64,000 bases of DNA from Progne subis subis (lineage: Eukaryota > Chordata > Aves > Passeriformes > Hirundinidae). Made by a program: the position numbers and the translations under genes. The stretch's first letter is position 1. Each line of letters starts with the position of its first letter. The notes beneath the pieces were generated by a model, which made no database searches, was not told where the DNA came from, and was given only the letters and a program-made list of their open reading frames with translations. This document shows positions 11,921 to 24,939 of this stretch, in pieces. The DNA lies in assembly GCA_022316685.1 (NCBI GenBank), contig JAKJHU010000168.1:496001-560000 (forward strand), read 5' to 3'.

Positions 11921-12035
11921 AGGGAATCATACAAGTGTCAACATGGGAAAAGCCCTCTAAGATAATCAAGTCCAACCCTAAACCCAGCACTGCCAAATTC
12001 ACCACTAAACCGTGTCCCCAGATTGCCAGAGCTCC
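11921..12035 (-). mobile_element. Short CR1 LINE terminal fragment
   Basis: It contains GAATCATACAAGTG, CTCTAAGATAATCAAGTCCAACCC and CACTAAACCGTGTCCCC, the reverse-orientation CR1 3' terminus, for about 115 bp before identity is lost. Confidence 0.8.
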
Positions 12036-13944
12036 TTACAGACAGGTCACTTAAGCTGTGAATCCCTGTCCTGCCTGCAGCCCATTATCAGAACAGATTG
12101 CAGGCTGGGAATGACAGCAAAATCTTGGGAGTCTGTGGGTGTTCTGAGGGTCTGTGCATTTCTAAAATTGTGTCTCTATTCACCATCCAAACGTCAAATA
12201 GTTCAGTAGTATTTAATTAGCATACAATAACTGTCCCATTGAATTTGATGGAATACATAATTTTGGAATGCTATTTAGAGTGCTAGTTTTCTTACAGAAA
12301 TCCATGTGTCAGAGCTTTATCCATTATTATAGTCTTTAAAATAGGCAGATGTGCCTTTCATGGCCAACTGCATGTTTTATTAATGGACTAGAACTATCAG
12401 ATGTATTGTAAATCACAGGACACAGCCACCAGTCTGCTGCTTCTCTGCTCCAGGGTCCCAAGGCAAGGGAGATTAATTGCCTGAGCAGCTCGTATGGAGC
12501 AGTGGGGCACATGCTCCCTTCCCTGCTCTCAGAGCATGTTCTGACCAGTGGTAGCCCTCTCTGCCCTGTCATCGCTGCCTCTCCTCCTGTTGGCACGTGC
12601 AAACCTTCACATTTCTAGATAGATAAAATTAACATGGGCTTCTCTGCTTCTCCAATTCCCTCTTTTCTCTCCTCTGGTTCATCTTTCACCTGCCCCTCTC
12701 CTCTCCACTCTCCAAAGTCAAGGGCAGGAGCAGGACACCTGGGACCTCTCCAACAGAGCCAAAATTCCCAGGTTGTTTTTTTACGAAAGCCCTCACATGT
12801 TGCACATACATCCTGTCTCACTCAAGCCAAAGGAGCAGCATCTCCATTGGAATATTCACTAACAACCCAAATGGCCTCTTCTGGAGGGATTGGAAATCCT
12901 GCATGGGTGATTGCTCCATAGGAAATACCCTAGAAAGGCAAGGGAGGGACATGTGAAAGTGAAAGCTGGAGTCAGGCTAAAGGTTTTGCAAAGCCACACT
13001 GGCCACACTCAGACCCGCCCAGGAACCCCAGGCGTGTGACAGAGCTAATGAGGGCCCATTGTCCGAGTGACAGGACTGTGCCCAAGGACATCCTAGCAGA
13101 AGGCTCAGTACAGTATTTCCATCTTCCTGGCAGAGCTGGGTCTTGGCAGGAGCAGCCTCCTGCCCTCCACAAGCTCCCCAGGGATGCTCCCAGCAGCCAT
13201 TCCCAAGCCAGTGGCTCAGCTGCTCTGCTCCAGCTTGAGTCGTCCCTGTGGAAACACCAGCAGAGCACCCAGATCACCTTCTGCAGACAAGCCTGGCATG
13301 TTGGACCCACGGCTGTGACAAAAATCACTTGTTGCTGCTATCAGGGAGCACAGCTCAGTTCTTTGGTGAGCTGCAGCTCCACACACATCTAGCTCTTGGC
13401 AGGACACTCTTATCACATTTTATCTGGATGAGGAACGATTCCAGCCTTTCAGGGCTGTCCCTGAATCAGGCTTGGAGACCCTCGTTTGGCCCAGGAAGGT
13501 GTTCTCCGTGGCTAGCTCTGGAGAGGTGTGAATGACCAGCCTTTGGCTCCTGCCTGCAACTTCCCCCAAGCATCCATAGGCAGGAAAAGGGACGGGAGAA
13601 GGCTGGACAAGGCTGGAAAGCACTCAGAGATTTGGGAATAGCAGGACTGTGGGCAGTGGGAGACATGGCAGGTGCAAGCAAGGAAGACAGCAAGGAGGGA
13701 GGAATACAGGGTTGAGCATGACCATCTCTGCTTTGTGCATCTGTAATGACTGCACTGGACGTGAGCGTAATGCTAAAATCCTGGATCTGTGCATAATACT
13801 CCACTGGGGACTGATGTCCTCCCTTGTTTTGTACACTGTAAATGCAGTACTGGTCCCAAACCCAAATGATTCCCCCCATTCAGCATTGTCCCCCCTCCCA
13901 TCAGCTGCAAGTGGCACAGATGGCTGGAAAAAAAGAGAAAAGTT
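12036..13944. other. Intergenic, partly AT-rich
   Basis: No gene is seen. The AT-rich part at about 12195-12420 has homeodomain-type TTTAATTAGCAT near 12211 and looks less repetitive than its surroundings, so it may be conserved non-coding DNA. This is inference. Confidence 0.4.
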
Positions 13945-14096
13945 ATTTTAAAAAAAAAACCAGAAAAACACAACAAACAAACAAACAAACAAAAACAAAA
14001 AAATAAAACCAAAACCAAAACAAACAAACAACAACAAAAAAAAAAACACCAAAAAAACCCCAAACCACCAAAAAAAAACCCCCAAAAATCACCACC
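13945..14096. repeat. A-rich (CAAA)n low-complexity tract
   Basis: About 150 bp made almost only of A with single C or short C runs, including several perfect CAAA repeats near 13974-13990. It is a degenerate microsatellite. Confidence 0.9.
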
Positions 14097-17000
14097 CACC
14101 CCAGCCCTGTTTTTTCTGCATTTTTTCTGCGTGAGGACACTTCCTTCCTTCCAGGAGAAATCAACCAGTACCAAAGTGTTAACTGCTTCCCAGCCATCTC
14201 CTCCAAGCAAGGAAAAGTTGTGCTGGTCCCTGGCAAGCATGGCACATTGCCATACTGCCAGGCTGCCTCCTGGCTCCTGAATCCCCCCTTGCTTCCCAAG
14301 AAGAGGGATGGAGGGGGCTGGAGTCACGGCCAAAGTCACGGGGAGCCTTCTCGGGGCTGCGCGGGCGGCTGGAGGTGCTGGATGGAGAAGGCTCCAGCCG
14401 TTCAGCAGAGCAGGAGAGGGTGATGGAGCTCAGGCCAGCTGTCTGAGCAGTTGGTGTCCCAGTGGATCAGGAGCAGGATGAGTCCTTGGCCAGGACAGCC
14501 CATGAGCAGCTCAGAGGGCCTGGAGGCCAGCAGACCATGTCCTCGTGGGACCTCAGTGCGCTGGAAGGACAAACCTCCTGCAGCGCCAGGGACCTGCTCC
14601 AGCCTGGGGGCTCCTCTCGTGGCCTCCTCACCCACACAGCAGACCCTGAGACAGACTTTGGGGGCTCCTGTCAGATGTGCTTAGGGGCTTGGGAAAGGAT
14701 GTGGGGTGCAGAGCAGGCTTGGATGCTCTGTGCTCAGTGCTTGCTGATACAGGTCCACAAGCAAGGGTCATGTTGCTCACTGGGGTCTCAGAGTCCCTCT
14801 GGCCGTACCCCAAGAAATTTCAACTCTGTGCTGAACATTTGGTCTGCCACCTGTAGAAGAGCCCCCCACGAGGATCCCTTGCCTTGAACATCTAGGTTTC
14901 CATGCATGAAGGAAGCCCAGATGTCCAGACTCGTGCAGGCTCCTCTGCAGCCCTGGTGTTGCAGTTTAACCCCAGCCAAGATCAGGGCACCCAGTCAGTG
15001 CCAGGAGCTGCACAGGAGGGACGAGGTGATGTGACACCATGGGTAAGCGAGTCCAAGAGACAGTCGAAGGAACTGGTACCCCAGGGGCAGAGGGATGAAG
15101 CAGGATGTGTGGGCAATGCCAGCAGCGCTGTGCTGACAGGTCTCCTGCACTGGAAGGAGCAGGGAGGAACCAGCAAAGGTCCTTCAACACATAAAACATA
15201 TCCGACATCAATTCCAAACTTCTCCATTTGAAGAGCAGCGTGAAAGCAAAATGTTCCCTCAGGCTTTGAAGAGCCAGCTCAAGATTCAGGGGAGAAGACC
15301 ACATCCCCTTGTCATCCAGGAGCTGTTGGGAAGTGGAGTGAGGATCTCAGCCCTTAGGTCCCCCTCGGCTTGCCCATGGTGGGGATGGGGTCCCCCAGCA
15401 TCCGAATAACAAGTAATTTGCTTCCAAGGGACTCTGGTGGTGGTTCTGCTTGGGGAGCATAAGTTCTGTGATCCCAAGCCCAAGAGCTGCTGCTCTGAGG
15501 TGTCAGGTGGTGACAGCCTGGGCTGGCCCCAATCTGCACAGGACATGTTCCTCCCAAATGTCTCCAGACGCCATTTAACAGGAAACTTCAGGAAAATAGT
15601 TGAATTTTGCTGGTGGAAAAACAGTCATCAAAGGGCTGCTGCCTGCAGAGGTCCTCAGCCCCTGTCTGCAGGAGGCTGCACATAGGAACCCCACGATGGC
15701 AGAGATCCGGGTGGGAGGAAACCCCCACTGAGCTTCCTCTGCTGCCCAGAGGGAGCCAAGGGATGCACAGGGGAGGATCAGGGCAGAGGGGTGGGAATGG
15801 AGAGTGCTGCCAGACCCTCCAACACGGCCATCCCATCCGGCCCTTGTGCAGTGCCTCGGTGAGATCCCTGTGCAAGGAGAGCTCCCTCAGCAGTCCCAGG
15901 TTCCGTCCCTCCCCAGCTGCCCTTGGAACACTGCCTTGGCCAAAACGGGACGGTATCTCTGGCTGGCTGTCCCACTGGAAGGTTGTGGGAAGTGGGAGAG
16001 GACAGGGAGCTTGGGAGGAGCAGCCTGGTTGTGAGGATGAGTGGGGATCGGGAGGGATCAGTCCAGGAGGAAGGAATGGGGTGGCTGGGAGGAGCCGAGG
16101 CAGGGGCTGTGCGATCAGAGCTGAGGAGGGGCTCCGGACCACAGCACAGAGCTGAGGGGTCATGAGCTGCTGAAGGGCTGTGTGGGGGCTGGGGGGACAG
16201 CCCGAGGTGCACTCAGGGGCTTTGTGTGCACAGCCCACACAACAGCTGCCGACAGTATGGTTGGCTCCAAAGCTAGTGTTGACAGTCCTTCACTTTTATG
16301 GGAACTAAATTTACCCAGACACACGCAAAATAAAAAAATAAATTAAAAAAAAAATAGAGGAAGAAAAAGATGGAGGGGTTGGAATTAAAATAAATTGCAG
16401 CAGTGCCAGCATCTGCTGCTTTGTGGTGCAGTCTGGGTTAGGGAGAGGGGAGGAGAAGTCCCCGAAAGGGAGTAGCACTGGTGTTTACTGCAGCCCCAAA
16501 ACATCCTCCATTTGTGAGCTGAGTGTGTTTTCACCGTGTTGCCTCAAGAATGTTTGACATCCAAGATGCCAAAGAAGTGTACCTGCTGGGTGGAAAATGA
16601 AAGCCCAGGGGTTTTCCACCAGTGGCTTAGCAGGTGTTTGCCAGTTTATAGGGGCAATTATGCTCTGTGCTGTTATCAGAGAGGAGCTCTACCAGGAGGA
16701 GAGAAGCTCTGACAGGAAAAAGATGTGAGGGTACTTGAAGCTTTTGCCTCCTTCCTTTCCAGGTGCCCTAGCATTTTTGCTTAAATGTTTGATTATTCTT
16801 TCATTCTTTTCTCTTCCCTCCTATCCTCTCAGGACACAGGTGTGCATAGTGGTGCTGGTGTTTTCCTTTGGATGGTTTGGTTCTTGTATTTGGCGTCTCG
16901 TCTCCTCCAGATGTGAGACAGCAGCCCCAACACACAAAAGATGGGACTGTCCATTTCGTTGGCTGCAAAGAATCCCAGGTTGGGCTTCCAAGGGGGTTCT

Positions 17001-17440
17001 TTTAAAGGAGGAGATGCTCTGCAAGATGCTCTAACAAATAAAAGTGTGCTGTGCTATGTGGGCACATCTGCCAACACTGAGAGTGCAGAGAGAAAGAGCT
17101 GCACCCCCGAGGGCTGCACCCTCCTGTCTCCATCAGCAGGGATGGCAGTGTGGGCAAGCCGTGGGCACCACCACCCCGGTGTTCCCACGGCACGCCCAGC
17201 CCAGCTGGTGCTGGGGTACGTCCCTTGTCCAGAGCGGTTTGAAAGGGCAGGGATGTCGTCAGGTCACAGTGGGTCTGGCGTTAGCTTGGCACAGCCGGGA
17301 CAGGCTCCTGGCATGAACATCTTTCTCCCCACTGCAGGAGCTCCCAAGGGGCTGCAAGTGTCTCTCTGCAACAACACAGGCCAGGCCAGGACTTCCTTCA
17401 GAGGATGAAGAAACATCCTCGTTTTTGAATATCGCGGCCG
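14097..17440. other. Intergenic, nothing recognised
   Basis: More than 3 kb without a supported gene. Open frames up to about 216 codons (15588-16238, minus) overlap others on the opposite strand and carry no motif. A short A-rich tract lies at about 16326-16370. Confidence 0.45.
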
Positions 17441-17950
17441 CCTTGACGGGCGTTTAACACTGCAAACAAACGGAGCAGCCCGGGTTTGCAGAGCCGCTGC
17501 CTGTCAGCACAGCTCGGCTGCCGGCCCCCTGCAGCCGCCGCCGCATGCTGCTCCTGGGCTCTGTGATTAAACTGCTGCCCAAACAGAGGAGCCGAGGAAA
17601 AGGTTTTGTTGGCTTCACATGCGGCTGGAGCAGAAGAAAACCGGCACAAGTGGGCACAGATTTTCAAAGTTTGGGAGAACACTATTTTTAGCTGCCTGCT
17701 GTCTCATTTTTCCAGATGACAAGTGCAATGCTCTCTCTAAAAATTGAATTATTCTTGTGTGTTTTTGGGTTGTTCCCTAATTTTTTAATTAAAAAGAAGA
17801 TGCTGAAAGCAATTACTCACTTTTAAAAAACCAGAGCCAACAGTTTCTTTTGCTCCATTCAGCTGTGATGTGACCAAGGCCAGAAGTTATGCTCTGGGTG
17901 AAGGTTGGAAACCAGGGTGGTTGGCACTGACGTGCCATTTAGTGGGTGTG
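17441..17950. promoter_or_regulatory. Candidate conserved non-coding block, GC-rich to AT-rich
   Basis: A CpG-containing part (17434-17600, with GCGGCCGC at 17434 and GCCGCCGCCGCATG near 17532) runs directly into AT-rich DNA with TTTTTTAATTAAAAAG near 17780 and repeated TTTTAAAA motifs. The abrupt change and homeodomain-type cores are typical of conserved regulatory DNA. Conservation cannot be tested here. Confidence 0.3.
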
Positions 17951-18613
17951 TAAAATGAGTGAAAATTATACCAATCAGTAAGTTATTCTCTGAGGAGGAA
18001 GTGCAGCCTCAGAGATGAGCTCAGAAGTCAATAGGAAATGCTGTCCATCCCACCAGCACTGGACTGTGCTGGGGACACGGCTCCTGATGCATGACAGCTT
18101 GTCCAGCCTGCAGCCACTGCTGCTGCTCCATGTGCTCCCCTTGCAGGCATGAGCTGCTCCTCACTGCTTTTTTGCTCAGCTTTCTGAGGCACCACAGTTC
18201 CTCTCACTGCTTTGGGGCACCAAGAGGTCTGGCCCAAGCTGCCCCATGGGAATTTCATGTATTTCTCCTCTTGCAGTAGCCAGCTGGAAGGATCCTGGTG
18301 ACTCTGGTAATGCCACCAGTGGCAGCAATGTTGGCTTGAGGTGAGAGCAAGGCAGATGTGGTATAGGGTGATCGGTGCTTCATGTTTCTTTTGTGGGTGG
18401 GAACCACGGCTCTGCACAGCAGTGAGAAAATCTGGTGGCAAAGCCAGTCACTGATACATATAGTCCATAGCACTTTAATATCCCCATACTCTTCACAAGT
18501 CGCTGAAGGCTGGTCACACAACAGGCTTGGTTACGGCAGTAGTCAGCACAGGCAGCACCCAGAGTGATGCTTTCCCACCAAATCCCCAGCTCCTGGAGTC
18601 ATGTGATGCTCTT

Positions 18614-19012
18614 ACAAGGAAAGGCTGGAGGAGCTGGGGCTATTCAGCCTCAAGAAGAGATGGCTGAGAGGGGCCCTCATGTCTGTCTGTCCCTGTCTGC
18701 AGGGAGGGCTCCAAACAGGGACCAGGCTCTGCTCTGGGGGCCCAGCAATGGCACAAGAGGCAAAGGTAGAAACTGATGTACAGAAAGTTTCACCTGAACT
18801 TGTGGAAGAACTTTCCTGTGCACTGGAACAGGTTTCCCAGAGAGGGGGTGAAGTCTCCTGCACTGGAGATATTCCAGAACCATCTGGACACGATCCTGTG
18901 TCATGTGCTCTGGGATGACCCTGCCTGAGCAGGGAGGTGGGACCAGATGAGCCAGTGTGGTCCCTTCCAACCTGACCCATTCTGTCAGTCTGTGATCCTG
19001 CGATTCCATGAT
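18614..19012 (+). mobile_element. CR1 LINE 3' fragment
   Basis: Plus orientation: GAGGAGCTGGGGCTATTCAGCC near 18627, AGCCTCAAGAAGAGATGGCTGAGAGGGG, CACTGGAACAGGTTTCCCAGAGAGG near 18821, GTGGTCCCTTCCAACCTG near 18957, then the CR1 tail-like GTGATCCTGCGATTCCATGATG. About 400 bp, truncated at the 5' side. Confidence 0.87.
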
Positions 19013-19225
19013 GCAACAACCACTTCTGTTTTCACCGGGTAATCTCCCAGGCCTACCAGTTGTGGAGAAGGCTGGTTCATCAGGAAAGAAATGCACAGAA
19101 CCCAGTGGTGGTTAATTACTGCCTAAAACTGGAGCCCTGTTTCTGGGCGGTGAAGTGAATCCCTGTCATTGCTGGCAGCAGCAGCCTGCAGCCCAGTGCA
19201 GCTCCCAAAGCCCAGCACGGCTGGT

Positions 19226-19990
19226 GTGGTGAAGCTGAGGGTCCGTGACCGCCCCCGGGGCCACGGAGAGGCCGGCTTGGCTTTCACGGCCCCGGACAAA
19301 GAAACTCCAGAGCTCACATGCGAACCGGGCTGCGGTGAGCGTACAGAAGTGAAGCCTCCATCCCCTTTGCCTCCCGGGAGCGCCGCGGATGCTCAGGGGC
19401 TCCGCTGTCCGGCGCGGCCGCCGCGGGCATCCCCGCTGACAGCCCGAGCGCGGGGAGCCTCGGGCAGCCCGGAGGCTCAGGCACGCTCCTTCGCGGGACT
19501 TCAAAGCAGGCTCTTTTGTGTGTGTGCGTGTTTGTTCCCCTCCCCTCAGTGCGGAGGCTCTGATCGATGTGACATCACCTAGAGACCACGCGGGGGGACC
19601 AGACCCCGCCATTGTCCCCGGGCTGGGCGGCGATGTCCGTCTCCTAGGAGGTGGGAGCTGGGGCTCGCAGGCATGCTTTCATCTCCCTGACCTGCTCCGC
19701 TGGAGAGAGGGTTCTTCCCAAGGCACCGCCCTGGGGACAGGCGTCCCCGCTGCACAGCAGAAGGGACACGAGTGAGAGACGCGCTCGCAGTGTTTAAAGA
19801 CATCATTAAACGCCCCCGCCCTGGAAGACCGCACTTGCCAGCTATACCCATCTGTTGCTTTTGGTTAAAGAGAGCCCGATCCTTTCGGAGAGGGGTGTGT
19901 AGGGGTGTGGGGGCGTGCTCGGCCCCTCCTCGCACCCTCCATCGCGGCACCCGCGGAGGAGGAGGGCGGGAGCAGCTGGGGCTGGGAGCC
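19226..19990. promoter_or_regulatory. Orphan CpG island, possible promoter or enhancer
   Basis: Dense CpG runs from about 19226 to 19680 (for example GCGCGGCCGCCGCGG near 19411), with a second CpG-rich stretch up to about 19990. Motifs seen are a TGACATCA cyclic-AMP-type site near 19570 and a GGGTGTGTAGGGGTGTGG stretch near 19893. No convincing coding frame starts here and no gene is seen within 25 kb on either side. It could be the promoter of a non-coding RNA or a developmental CpG-rich enhancer. The island is directly visible; its role is inference. Confidence 0.5.
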
Positions 19991-22059
19991 AGCCCGGGCA
20001 CACAGGGACAGAGACGTGAGAGCCTCCCAGTTATCCGAGGGCGGAAGGGAAGAGGTGACCTACTGCTTGGATCCCACAGACTGGCACCTTCCCAGACTGG
20101 GAGAGAGAGGGCTGGATCCCGAGGCTGGATGGCAGCAAGCACTCTCTGCCCCACGGGCAGGAGGAGAGGACACAGACACGGTGCCTCCCCGCACCTTGGT
20201 GACAGCCATGGCCCAGCAGGGCACCAGCAAAGCACAGGCAAAGTGGCTCTTTATAGTGTCTGGTCCTTTCCTCGGCTGTTCCTCACTGACATCTCACAGG
20301 GAGCAGCTGGCTGGGATGGGCCCTTCATCCCCCAGCTGAACAGAGAGACATCAACACCTGGAGCACCTGGATTCCCCCTGGAAGGTTATGGGCCAGGGAG
20401 CATCCCCCTGAGAGCAGAGCGCCCAGTGATACCAAGCAGTCCTAATCTGGGGCAAAGAGAGTGAGGAGAGGATAGAGCTGGGCTTCCTGCTGCCTCTGCA
20501 GGCTTCTGCTCAGGTGCAGCTAGCAGCAGGCAGCTGCTACGATGTCACAGCACTCCTCTTCTGTGCTCCACAACTCTAAGGAGAGGGACAACCTTTCAAG
20601 GCAATCAGAGATCTCCTCCATGTCTGACCCTGGGGCTTTGCACAGCACACCTCTGGCACAGTGGGAGACACTCTTGTCCCCAGCCTGTCTGGTACGAATG
20701 TGGAAGGTGTCTCCAGGAGAACATTTGTCACTTGAGGTTGGAGCCAGGGATAAGTGACAAGTGCTGTCTGCCTGCAGCAGATGCTGGGTGGTGAAGGGCC
20801 CCCACTAAAAGGGCAGAGCCCAATGCCCCCCTCGTACCCCCCGAGGCCCTGCTGGCTATGGGGCTCTGCTCTGCATAATGGGGACAGAGCACACACAGTG
20901 TCTCAGGATACTGTCCCCATCCACCAAAGCAAGGAACAAGACAATAGGGCTGGGATCTGCTGTGGGCAAGAGCCCAGGGCCCTGCTGTTAAGATGGATGC
21001 ACATGAGGAGATGGACGAAAAGGTGGAAGGAAGAGTGGTTTGAAATCACAAATGCAAAGGGATTCCTGTTCTTGCCATGGTTATCTGGGACCATCCTTAC
21101 AAACCTGCTAGCACTGCTGGTACCTCACCCCATTTACCCCACTTGACTTGCCAGGATCTTCACTGTAACATGGGCCCAGGCTTTGGCTGTCTTTGGGTCA
21201 AAACTCTCCTTGATACTAAGCCATGAACACATAATGCTCTCAACATAATGATGGGCTTAATGATAATGACCAAGGCCATCTCCTATGGACACAAGGGCCG
21301 AGCTGAGGACACCTCTTAACATTTCCACCCCATGGTCTCTCTCAGAAATTCATGCCAAGGGCAGGCAGCTTCTCAAAGCAGGCGTGACAGGGCCATTCAG
21401 GCTCACGCCAGAAGCAGGAAGCCCAGAAATATTTCCATGTCATCCCACCAGGGGATCTAGCAAGGCTTGCCATGTGGGCAAGCATCCCAAGGAGGGCTCC
21501 AGAAAATGTACCCATCTTGCAGTGACTCAGACCAGAGTGGGTTTTTAACCCCTTGCTGAAGCAGTTTGCCTGCACAACCACGCAAGGAGAAGGCCCAGGA
21601 AAAGGAAAGGCTGAGTCTGATCAAGTGCTCACATCCTCTGTGCTCCCTGGCCATGGGCTGAGGGTCTCATTGCCATGGTCTGCCTGACAGGTGGTGGTGG
21701 AAACAGTGGTGGGATGTCCACCCTGAGTAGTGCCGGGGCTCTGCCAGGCAGGACATCTGCACCTTGCACAGCGCCGGGAAGACCTCGGTGTGTGCCATTC
21801 ACCACCTCTTGGAGGCACCGGGCACCCCTGCCTGGCAGAAGAAAGAATAAAGGGGAGATAAATTACTCAGGGACAGGGCTCACATCACCCTTCATCTCTG
21901 CCAAGGATGCCCAGAACTGGCAAACAGGACAGTTCAAGGAAGGAAAGATTCTCTTGCACAACCCGGGGATGGGAGACCTAGAGAGCTGAAGTGAGGTCCC
22001 CAGCTGTGACCACGTGTGCAGCTCAGCTCTGGGATGGGGCAAACAGAGCTCCCTCCCGA
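19991..22059. other. Intergenic, nothing recognised
   Basis: Unique DNA without a supported gene. Open frames are short and overlap both strands. Confidence 0.45.
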
Positions 22060-22312
22060 GGGGCAGCAGAGGGACAGCTCCAATCTCTGCTCTGTGACCA
22101 GGGACAGGGCCCAGGGAATGGCTGGAGCTGTGCCAGGGGAGGGTTAGGTTGGATACCAGGGAAAGTTTCTTCCCCAGAGTGTGCTGGGCACTGCCCAGGC
22201 TCCCCAGGGAATGGGCACAGCCCTGAGGCTGCCAGAGCTCCAGGAGAGCTTGGACAATGCTCTCAGGGACAGGGTCAGTCCCTTCTAAATCAGGCTATTC
22301 TGTGATTCTGTG
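22060..22312 (+). mobile_element. CR1 LINE 3' fragment with internal deletion
   Basis: It runs through AATCTCTGCTCTGTGACCAG, GGAGGGTTAGGTTGGATACC, GGCTCCCCAGGGAATGGG and GGACAATGCTCTCAGGGACAG, and ends in ATTCTGTGATTCTGTG. The stretch that normally lies between GCTCTCAGG and CCCTTC is missing. It belongs to the same subfamily as the copies at 35857 and 39896. Confidence 0.88.
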
Positions 22313-23144
22313 GGTTTTGTCTGGATCTGTCCTTGTCAATCCAGCTCTGGCACGACACTGCCTGGGACACATTGGTCTGGCAAGGAGCCCCCAAATGCCC
22401 CTCTCTCCCCTCTCCTGCCTCCTCAGCTCGGTGGTGCCCAGAGCTGAAGGAGCAGGGCAGGGTGCAGGAGCTGAATTGCTCCCCCTGGCCAGTCTCTCCC
22501 ATCAGTGTTTGCTGCCTCAAAAACCCAGGCTGCCCCACGGAGAGCAGGACACCGGCTAGGGGCTCTGATCTTCCACCCTGGGTCTGCCTTCCTGGACCAC
22601 CCCAAAACACTCACCCTTCACACCCACACGCTGAGCCAGCTCCCCCAGCCACGACCTTGTGAGGGGGTGGCCCCACCTCAGCCGAGCTCGCAGCTCACTG
22701 AGGCATTTTGCACCCACTCCCTACCCAGGCAGAGCCCGGGCTGCAGCGGGACCCTCGTTAGAAGACAGCAGGGAGCTCTCGGAACAGAGCGCTCCTGCAT
22801 TTACAGACCAAGGCAAAGTCAATCACCTTGTTTGCTGTTGGGATTAACTGGTAGGGGAAGTCGACCTCGGAAAGGACTGGGTTTAACTCTCAGCCCGTTG
22901 TTAGCTGGCAGGCCATCTCCTCAGCCGGGAAGCACCAAGCTGCTGCCATCGGGCACTTCTGACCAGGTGGGCTGCCGTTCGGGGATTTCCATTTCCTGAT
23001 GGGCAGCGCAATTCTCCATGGCGTGAGGGAATTGTGCGATTGCTGTTAGGTGATCTGACAAGGAAAAGAGAGAGGGCACCTGAATGTGGCGCTGGAGAGG
23101 GGCAGTGTGGAGGAGGTGATCCGGGCTTAACGTGCATTGCCCCG
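22313..23144. other. Intergenic, nothing recognised
   Basis: Unique, moderately GC-rich DNA between two CR1 copies; no supported gene. Confidence 0.45.
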
Positions 23145-23592
23145 GGAAGGGAACGGAGCTGGGAAGGGGTTGGAGCACGAGTCTGATAAGAACCAGCCGA
23201 AGGAGCTGGGAAAGGGGCTCAGCCTGGAGAAAAGGAGGCTCAGGGGGAACCTTGTGGCTCTGCACAACTCCTGACAGGAGGGGACAGCCGGGGGGGTCGG
23301 GCTCTGCTCCCAGGGAACAGGGACAGGACAAGAGGGAATGGCCTCAGGTTGTGCCAGGGAAGGTTTTGATCAGATATTAGGGACATTTCTTCATGGACAG
23401 AGTGGTCAGGCACTGGCACAGCTGCCCAGGACAGTGGTGGAGTCCCCAGCCCTGAAGGGATTAAAAAACTCTGTGGATGTGGCACTTGGGAATATGGGTG
23501 AGTAGTGGCCTTGGCAGTGCTGGGGAAATGGTTGGACTCGACAATCCCAGAGGGTTTCTCCAGCCTTAACAGTGCCATGACTCTATGATTTA
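23145..23592 (+). mobile_element. CR1 LINE 3' fragment
   Basis: Landmarks in order are GGAGCTGGGAAAGGGGCTCAG, GGAGAAAAGGAGGCTCAGGG, ACAACTCCTGACAGGAGGGG, CAGGACAAGAGGGAATGGCC, GACTCGACAATCCCAGAGG and the tail ACTCTATGATT. It is about 450 bp, plus orientation, and close in type to the minus-strand copies at 4874 and 34127. Confidence 0.9.
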
Positions 23593-24939
23593 TAGCCAGA
23601 GTATACTTAGATGAACATCTCACATCCTGGAAAGAGTGGGTTGTATGAACACACTGGTGGCCTCACTCACATTCTCTGAGCACGGAGCAGCAGCAGGCCC
23701 AGGTGATTTGTCATCTTCTGAAGGCCTGGCCCAAGAGTCTCAGAAGCTTTGAGCCATTGCTCTGGACCTGCTGCAGCCCTTTGCCTGCCTCTCCCACCTC
23801 TGCTCCATTCTGGCATGCACGGGATGAGGCCTGTTCCCAGATTTGAGCCTGTAGGACACAGCTGAGCACCCCCTGTGAGCTGGAGCACCAAGCTTGGCAC
23901 TGGGCTCACTGGGGACGGCGACTTTCTGTGAGTCAGTTGGAGGAAGGAAGCATTATTCTGTCCTTCCACAAAGGATACAAGGCTATGGAGGTGTGGGAAC
24001 CCCTGCCTCAGTGATAGGAACTTGAGGGCCTGAGTGAGATGCCTTAGGGCTGGACCCTGCTGGTAAAGGCACAAAGAACTCTCAGCCTGATTTACCATGG
24101 CAGCAGCAAGGACCAACCTCTGAAGATCCAGCCTGGAACAGGTCAAGCAGGAGCCAGGCCTGGCAGCCTGGATGAGTATATCTGGGTCAGCATGAGTGGG
24201 GCCAGGGCTTTTGTAGGTCACTGGACCTCCAGAGCAGCAGCAGGTGATGCAAAATGGTCCCATGGCACTGTGGGCTCTTCCCACCTGGTCAGCAATCTTC
24301 CATGAGGTCCCACACCTGGGCAACTGGCATGGCTGGTGATCTGATGTTGCAAAGATGCCAAAATAATGAGCTTTATCCTAATGAGTTTGTACTGAATGAT
24401 AGGTGCTTCTGATATGGCCTCTGTGAGAAAATTACTGTGAGTGGCTCATTTCTGGGGGTTTGTCTTTCTTTTTTTTTCAAGCCAGAAGAAGATGAGACTC
24501 AGGGTCTGGGGAGCACCTGAGCACCCCTGACATGCTCTCTCTGAGCCAGTGGGGTTTCTCAGCATTTGCTGGCTCTGGGACATGTGCTGTGCTGTGTCAT
24601 CCCCCCATCCTGTGCAGCAGGAGTTTAGTGGGCAGGGACTGGGAGAAGTCACTTGTTTTGCTTGGCTTCAAGAAGGTGGCCTCGTAGAGAGGGAAAATGA
24701 GGGCAGTGGAATGACTGCTTGGGCAGGGAGGGTGGCACACAGGCCAAGCAGCTGATGTCAAGGCACTGAGGGCTGTGGGAGTCTTCCCCTAGCTTGGCTG
24801 GGATTTGATGGCAGGGCAGATAGGTGGCATGGGGCACTGGCAGAGCCCAAGAGACTGTGCTGGCAGAACACAAGCTGCTGCCCTATGATGATGTCTTTGG
24901 GTTGTGATTCCCAGCAGGAGCCCTGGCCCTTCCAGCAGT
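23593..24939. other. Intergenic, nothing recognised
   Basis: No supported gene. The 218-codon minus-strand frame at 23667-24323 has no family likeness. Confidence 0.45.

Noticed and set aside
22313..22520. Possible further CR1 fragment after the copy ending at 22312
   Set aside because: Some blocks (GGTGCCCAGAGCTGAAGGAG) sound like CR1, but order and identity are too weak to call.
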